The notes beneath the pieces were generated by a model. That model saw only the letters and a program-made list of their open reading frames with translations, did not search any database and was not told the origin of the DNA. The translations under genes were made by a program, and so were the position numbers. A stretch of DNA of 64,000 bases from an uncultured Clostridia bacterium (GTDB taxonomy: Bacteria; Bacillota; Clostridia; TANB77; CAG-508), in contig CALXBY010000004.1 of assembly GCA_944386675.1 (NCBI GenBank), positions 1 through 64,000 on the forward strand. The letters are read 5' to 3'. Within the stretch, counting starts at the first letter, position 1; the number at the start of each line of letters is the position of its first letter. This document shows, one piece after another, positions 61,355-64,000 of the stretch.

Positions 61355-62318
61355 TTTTTTTACTTAATTTATTCATTTGTTTTTGTACATATATCATGAA
61401 ATCGTCTTTGTCATTTATAACACCAATATGCTCATGATATTTTTTAACTTCTTCTTTTAAAGCTTCTATATCATTTTCATTCTTAGCTTTTTTAAACATC
61501 GGATCAAAATATTCTGTATAACATAACTTTTGGATTGCTAAAAAATGATTTTGTATTTCTTTTACATATATATTTATCTCTTTTTCTAAAATTTTCTTTT
61601 TATTTTTATTTAGTGTTTTTGTATTCATTAATCTATTATTCTCTACTATTGTATCTCTTGCTTTCATCATTTTGTCAAAAGAGCTAAGCAAAAATTCATA
61701 TGCGTTTTTACCTGCAAATTTTTCAAATGCGTCTTCAAAATCATCACTATTTTCAAGTATACTTTTCAATAATGGCATATGTCCTATAACATAGATAACT
61801 TGTTGTAAAATAGCACATAAAATTGGGAAGTATTGATTATAAATTGATTTTATTTGTATACCAAAATAATGGTGGTTTTCTTGCTTTTTATTAAAAACCA
61901 TAGCAATAATTAATTGCATCGCTGCTTCATTTATAGCTAATCCTTTTATATTATATGCTCCAAATTTACATAGTCCCATTTGTTTGGGCATTCCTTCACC
62001 ATTATTTTCTTGGTTACATTGTATATAGTGGAAAATTTCATGGAACATAACCTCATCTATAACTTTTATATTTTCTACTCCTCTAATATAAATCGCATTT
62101 GTAGAAACAATATAATTTACTTTTGTAAATTTTTCTGGTATATCTGCTACATATATTTTGGCTTCTTTTATTTTTTTATACATATGTTTACCATTAAATT
62201 CTGTAATCATTTCCTCCATTTTTTTAGTTGTTTCTGTGGCGATATATTCTATTTCCTCTTCTGTTAATTCTCTAATTGGTTTAATATTATATCTTTTTAA
62301 TTCTCCACTTATTTCCAT
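61347..62318 (-). CDS. HExxH-motif protein, putative zinc metallopeptidase
   Basis: A 323-residue soluble protein of unknown family. The motif FHEIFHYIQCNQENN (about 92-106) contains HEIFH, a zincin signature, and NEAAMQLIIAMVFNKKQ about 35 residues on could give the third ligand (Glu). The rest is helical and Lys-rich with a coiled C-terminus. No signal peptide, so cytoplasmic. Genetic context gives no substrate. GAGGAAAATTTT precedes the ATG. Confidence 0.7.
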   Translation of the reverse strand: MEISGELKRYNIKPIRELTEEEIEYIATETTKKMEEMITEFNGKHMYKKIKEAKIYVADIPEKFTKVNYIVSTNAIYIRGVENIKVIDEVMFHEIFHYIQCNQENNGEGMPKQMGLCKFGAYNIKGLAINEAAMQLIIAMVFNKKQENHHYFGIQIKSIYNQYFPILCAILQQVIYVIGHMPLLKSILENSDDFEDAFEKFAGKNAYEFLLSSFDKMMKARDTIVENNRLMNTKTLNKNKKKILEKEINIYVKEIQNHFLAIQKLCYTEYFDPMFKKAKNENDIEALKEEVKKYHEHIGVINDKDDFMIYVQKQMNKLSKKIK

Positions 62319-62364
62319 AAAATTTTCCTCACTATCTCTTTTTTATTTACCCTTTATTTAAAAT

Positions 62365-64000
62365 CTATCTTTTTAAATATTGTGCTAATACCTTTTGAAG
62401 TTCTTTAAAATCAATTGGTTTTGCAATATGATCATTCATACCTGCTTTTTGTGTGTTTACAATATCTTCTGCAAAAGTATTTGCTGTAACAGCTATAATT
62501 GGTATAATCTTGGCATCTTTTCTTGGTAATCTCCTTATTTCCTTTGTTGCCTCACATCCATTTAGTATAGGCATTTGCATATCCATCAAAATTGCATCAA
62601 AGCTACCTTCTGGACTTTGTTTAAATTTATCTACTGCTTCTTGCCCATTTGTTGCCTTTGTTATAATAACACCTTGCATTTCCAATATTTCTGTTGAAAT
62701 TTCCATATTTAGTTCATTGTCTTCTGCAATTAAAATTCTTTTTCCTCTTAAGTCTATGCTTGCTGTTTTTTCCTCTTTCGCTTCACTTTCTGGTATCTCA
62801 TCAGTAATTTCTAGAGGAATTGTTACTTTAAAAGTTGTTCCTTTTCCTGGCTCACTTTTTATTTCTATTTGTCCATTTAATTTTTGTACATTATTATTAA
62901 CAATTACCATTCCTAGTCCTGTTCCTGCAATTTTGTCTGCATGGAATCTTGTTTCTCTTGCAAAAGGTGTATAAATTTTTTCTAGGAATTCTTTACTCAT
63001 GCCAATTCCATCATCACCTACTAGAATTTCATATTTAGAAACAAATTTTCCTACTAATTCTGTTATTTGTACAATAATATTTCCATTTGGCATTGTATAT
63101 TTTAATGCATTTGAAACAATATTGTTTATGATTTGTCTTACCTTTCCCCAATCACCTGAAACATAATTGTTTTGTATATTATAAATCACTTTTAGATTTT
63201 TGTTTTGTAATTTTGCTTGTTCTTCAAATACAGATAAGGTTTCTTTTAATCTCGTTTCAATATTAAACTTTTCTTTATTAACAGTATTAATTCCTTCTTC
63301 CATTTTTGAAACATCTAATATATCATTTATCAAGTCCAATAATTGTCTACTCGAAATATTAATTTTTGTAAGATAATCAGATAGTTTTTCTTTATTATCC
63401 ATTTGTTCTTTTGAAAGTTCTGAAAGATTAATAATTGCATTTAATGGAGTTCTCATGTCATGTGACATATTAGCAAAGAAAGTATTTTTAGATTTTACTG
63501 CTTCCTCTGTTGCTTCAATAGAATCTCTTATAATTTGCATTTTCTCTAATTCTCTTTCTTTTTCATAATTAATATCCTGAAATGCTAATACAATCTCATG
63601 TCCTTCTTTTTTCAAATCTGATGCATTATATAACATTTGTACATTAACCCATCTTGTCTCACTTTTATTAAAAATACGTTTAAAATCTCCTCCAAAACTT
63701 TTTACGTTTTTGCTAACTAATTTTTTTATATTACTAATTGAAAAGGTTTCTTTAAATTCTTGATAAGCTTCTTTTTCTATTACCGTTTCCAAACAGTTCA
63801 TAAAGATTTGATAATCTCCTGTTTGTGGTATCGATTCTTTCACATATTCTGATGCTTTTAACATAGAATATGTTTCATTTTCAATATCTACTAAATATAA
63901 TGCATAATAAGCATCTCCTAATGCTTTTGTTATTCTATTATAAAGTGAATTCTTTTTGTTAGATTTTCTTTCTGCAACAATTAAATAAATAGCTAATATG
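62365..64000 (-). CDS. Hybrid sensor histidine kinase (partial, 5' end outside)
   Basis: The open frame continues to the right edge (visible upstream residues ILAIYLIVAERKSNKKNSLY indicate a membrane helix), so the ATG at 63864 is internal. Order: membrane helix, PAS-like domain (about 63550-63930), HisKA with FFANMSHDMRTPLNAI (His phospho-acceptor), HATPase (NIVSNALKY, GDDGIGMS, GTGLGMVI), and a C-terminal receiver domain (IAEDNELN, LMDMQMPIL with phospho-acceptor Asp, AKPID). No DNA-binding output; a phosphorelay is likely. Confidence 0.92.
   Translation of the reverse strand, partial: ILAIYLIVAERKSNKKNSLYNRITKALGDAYYALYLVDIENETYSMLKASEYVKESIPQTGDYQIFMNCLETVIEKEAYQEFKETFSISNIKKLVSKNVKSFGGDFKRIFNKSETRWVNVQMLYNASDLKKEGHEIVLAFQDINYEKERELEKMQIIRDSIEATEEAVKSKNTFFANMSHDMRTPLNAIINLSELSKEQMDNKEKLSDYLTKINISSRQLLDLINDILDVSKMEEGINTVNKEKFNIETRLKETLSVFEEQAKLQNKNLKVIYNIQNNYVSGDWGKVRQIINNIVSNALKYTMPNGNIIVQITELVGKFVSKYEILVGDDGIGMSKEFLEKIYTPFARETRFHADKIAGTGLGMVIVNNNVQKLNGQIEIKSEPGKGTTFKVTIPLEITDEIPESEAKEEKTASIDLRGKRILIAEDNELNMEISTEILEMQGVIITKATNGQEAVDKFKQSPEGSFDAILMDMQMPILNGCEATKEIRRLPRKDAKIIPIIAVTANTFAEDIVNTQKAGMNDHIAKPIDFKELQKVLAQYLKR

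Noticed and set aside
1..64000. CRISPR array, prophage or integrative element
   Set aside because: No spaced direct-repeat array, integrase, transposase, terminase or relaxase gene was found on either strand.

Overview
The window comes from an AT-rich, Gram-positive, spore-forming member of the Clostridia, probably an anaerobic gut lineage. This rests on strong AGGAGG-type ribosome sites, a T-box leader, spore genes (cotJABC, spoIIP), a PerR-rubrerythrin pair, a class B sortase with its substrate, BceRS/BceAB modules and the standard genetic code. Almost all genes lie on the minus strand. Species cannot be named from sequence alone.

Layout: 1-1.6 kb, T-box leader of a gene running off the left edge and an Imm26-like protein. 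1.8-3.1 kb, cotJCBA. 3.3-9.7 kb, cdd, pyk, acyl-ACP thioesterase, pgi, a frameshifted spoIIP, tspO. 10.2-16 kb, dnaE, sortase B and its TPKTG surface protein. 16.3-18.8 kb, hsp20 with a CIRCE-like operator, ogt, and rubrerythrin/perR with a palindromic operator. 18.8-26.4 kb, xpt, an acyl-CoA synthetase, a DUF1836 protein, ferredoxin, nadE-nadD, and a broken ABC transporter. 26.5-35.7 kb, decayed genes, then a BceRS-BceAB-type module split by a HigB/HigA-ImmA toxin-antitoxin pair. 35.8-40 kb, a frameshifted CtpE-type ATPase and an ECF sigma operon that share a promoter motif. 40.9-46.8 kb, two near-identical small loci with the architecture of par/Fst type I toxin-antitoxin systems, bracketing an ABC transporter/GntR unit and a second acyl-CoA synthetase. 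46.9-52.6 kb, flavodoxin, hydrolase, DUF1848, pncB, and an anti-sigma gene with a gutted sigma gene. 52.7-57.4 kb, carAB behind a possible leader-peptide attenuator. 57.5-64 kb, a DUF4097-like protein, a decayed MerR-type aldo-keto reductase operon, a serpin, tRNA-Leu, an HExxH protein and a hybrid histidine kinase that runs off the right edge.

The most interesting content is the pair of type I toxin-antitoxin-like loci. Each encodes a 37-residue hydrophobic peptide on the minus strand and a terminated RNA of about 90 nt on the plus strand. The two transcripts converge on one terminator hairpin and carry the same two direct repeats at their 5' ends, as RNA I and RNA II of the enterococcal par locus do. 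Two other themes run through the window. One is a family of inverted-repeat elements with a conserved GGGGACG loop and copy-specific stems, placed just after stop codons. The other is unusually frequent gene damage: single-base insertions, three of them an extra C before a GGA glycine codon, and large internal deletions that fuse neighbouring genes. Whether this damage is biological decay or an assembly artefact cannot be settled from the sequence.
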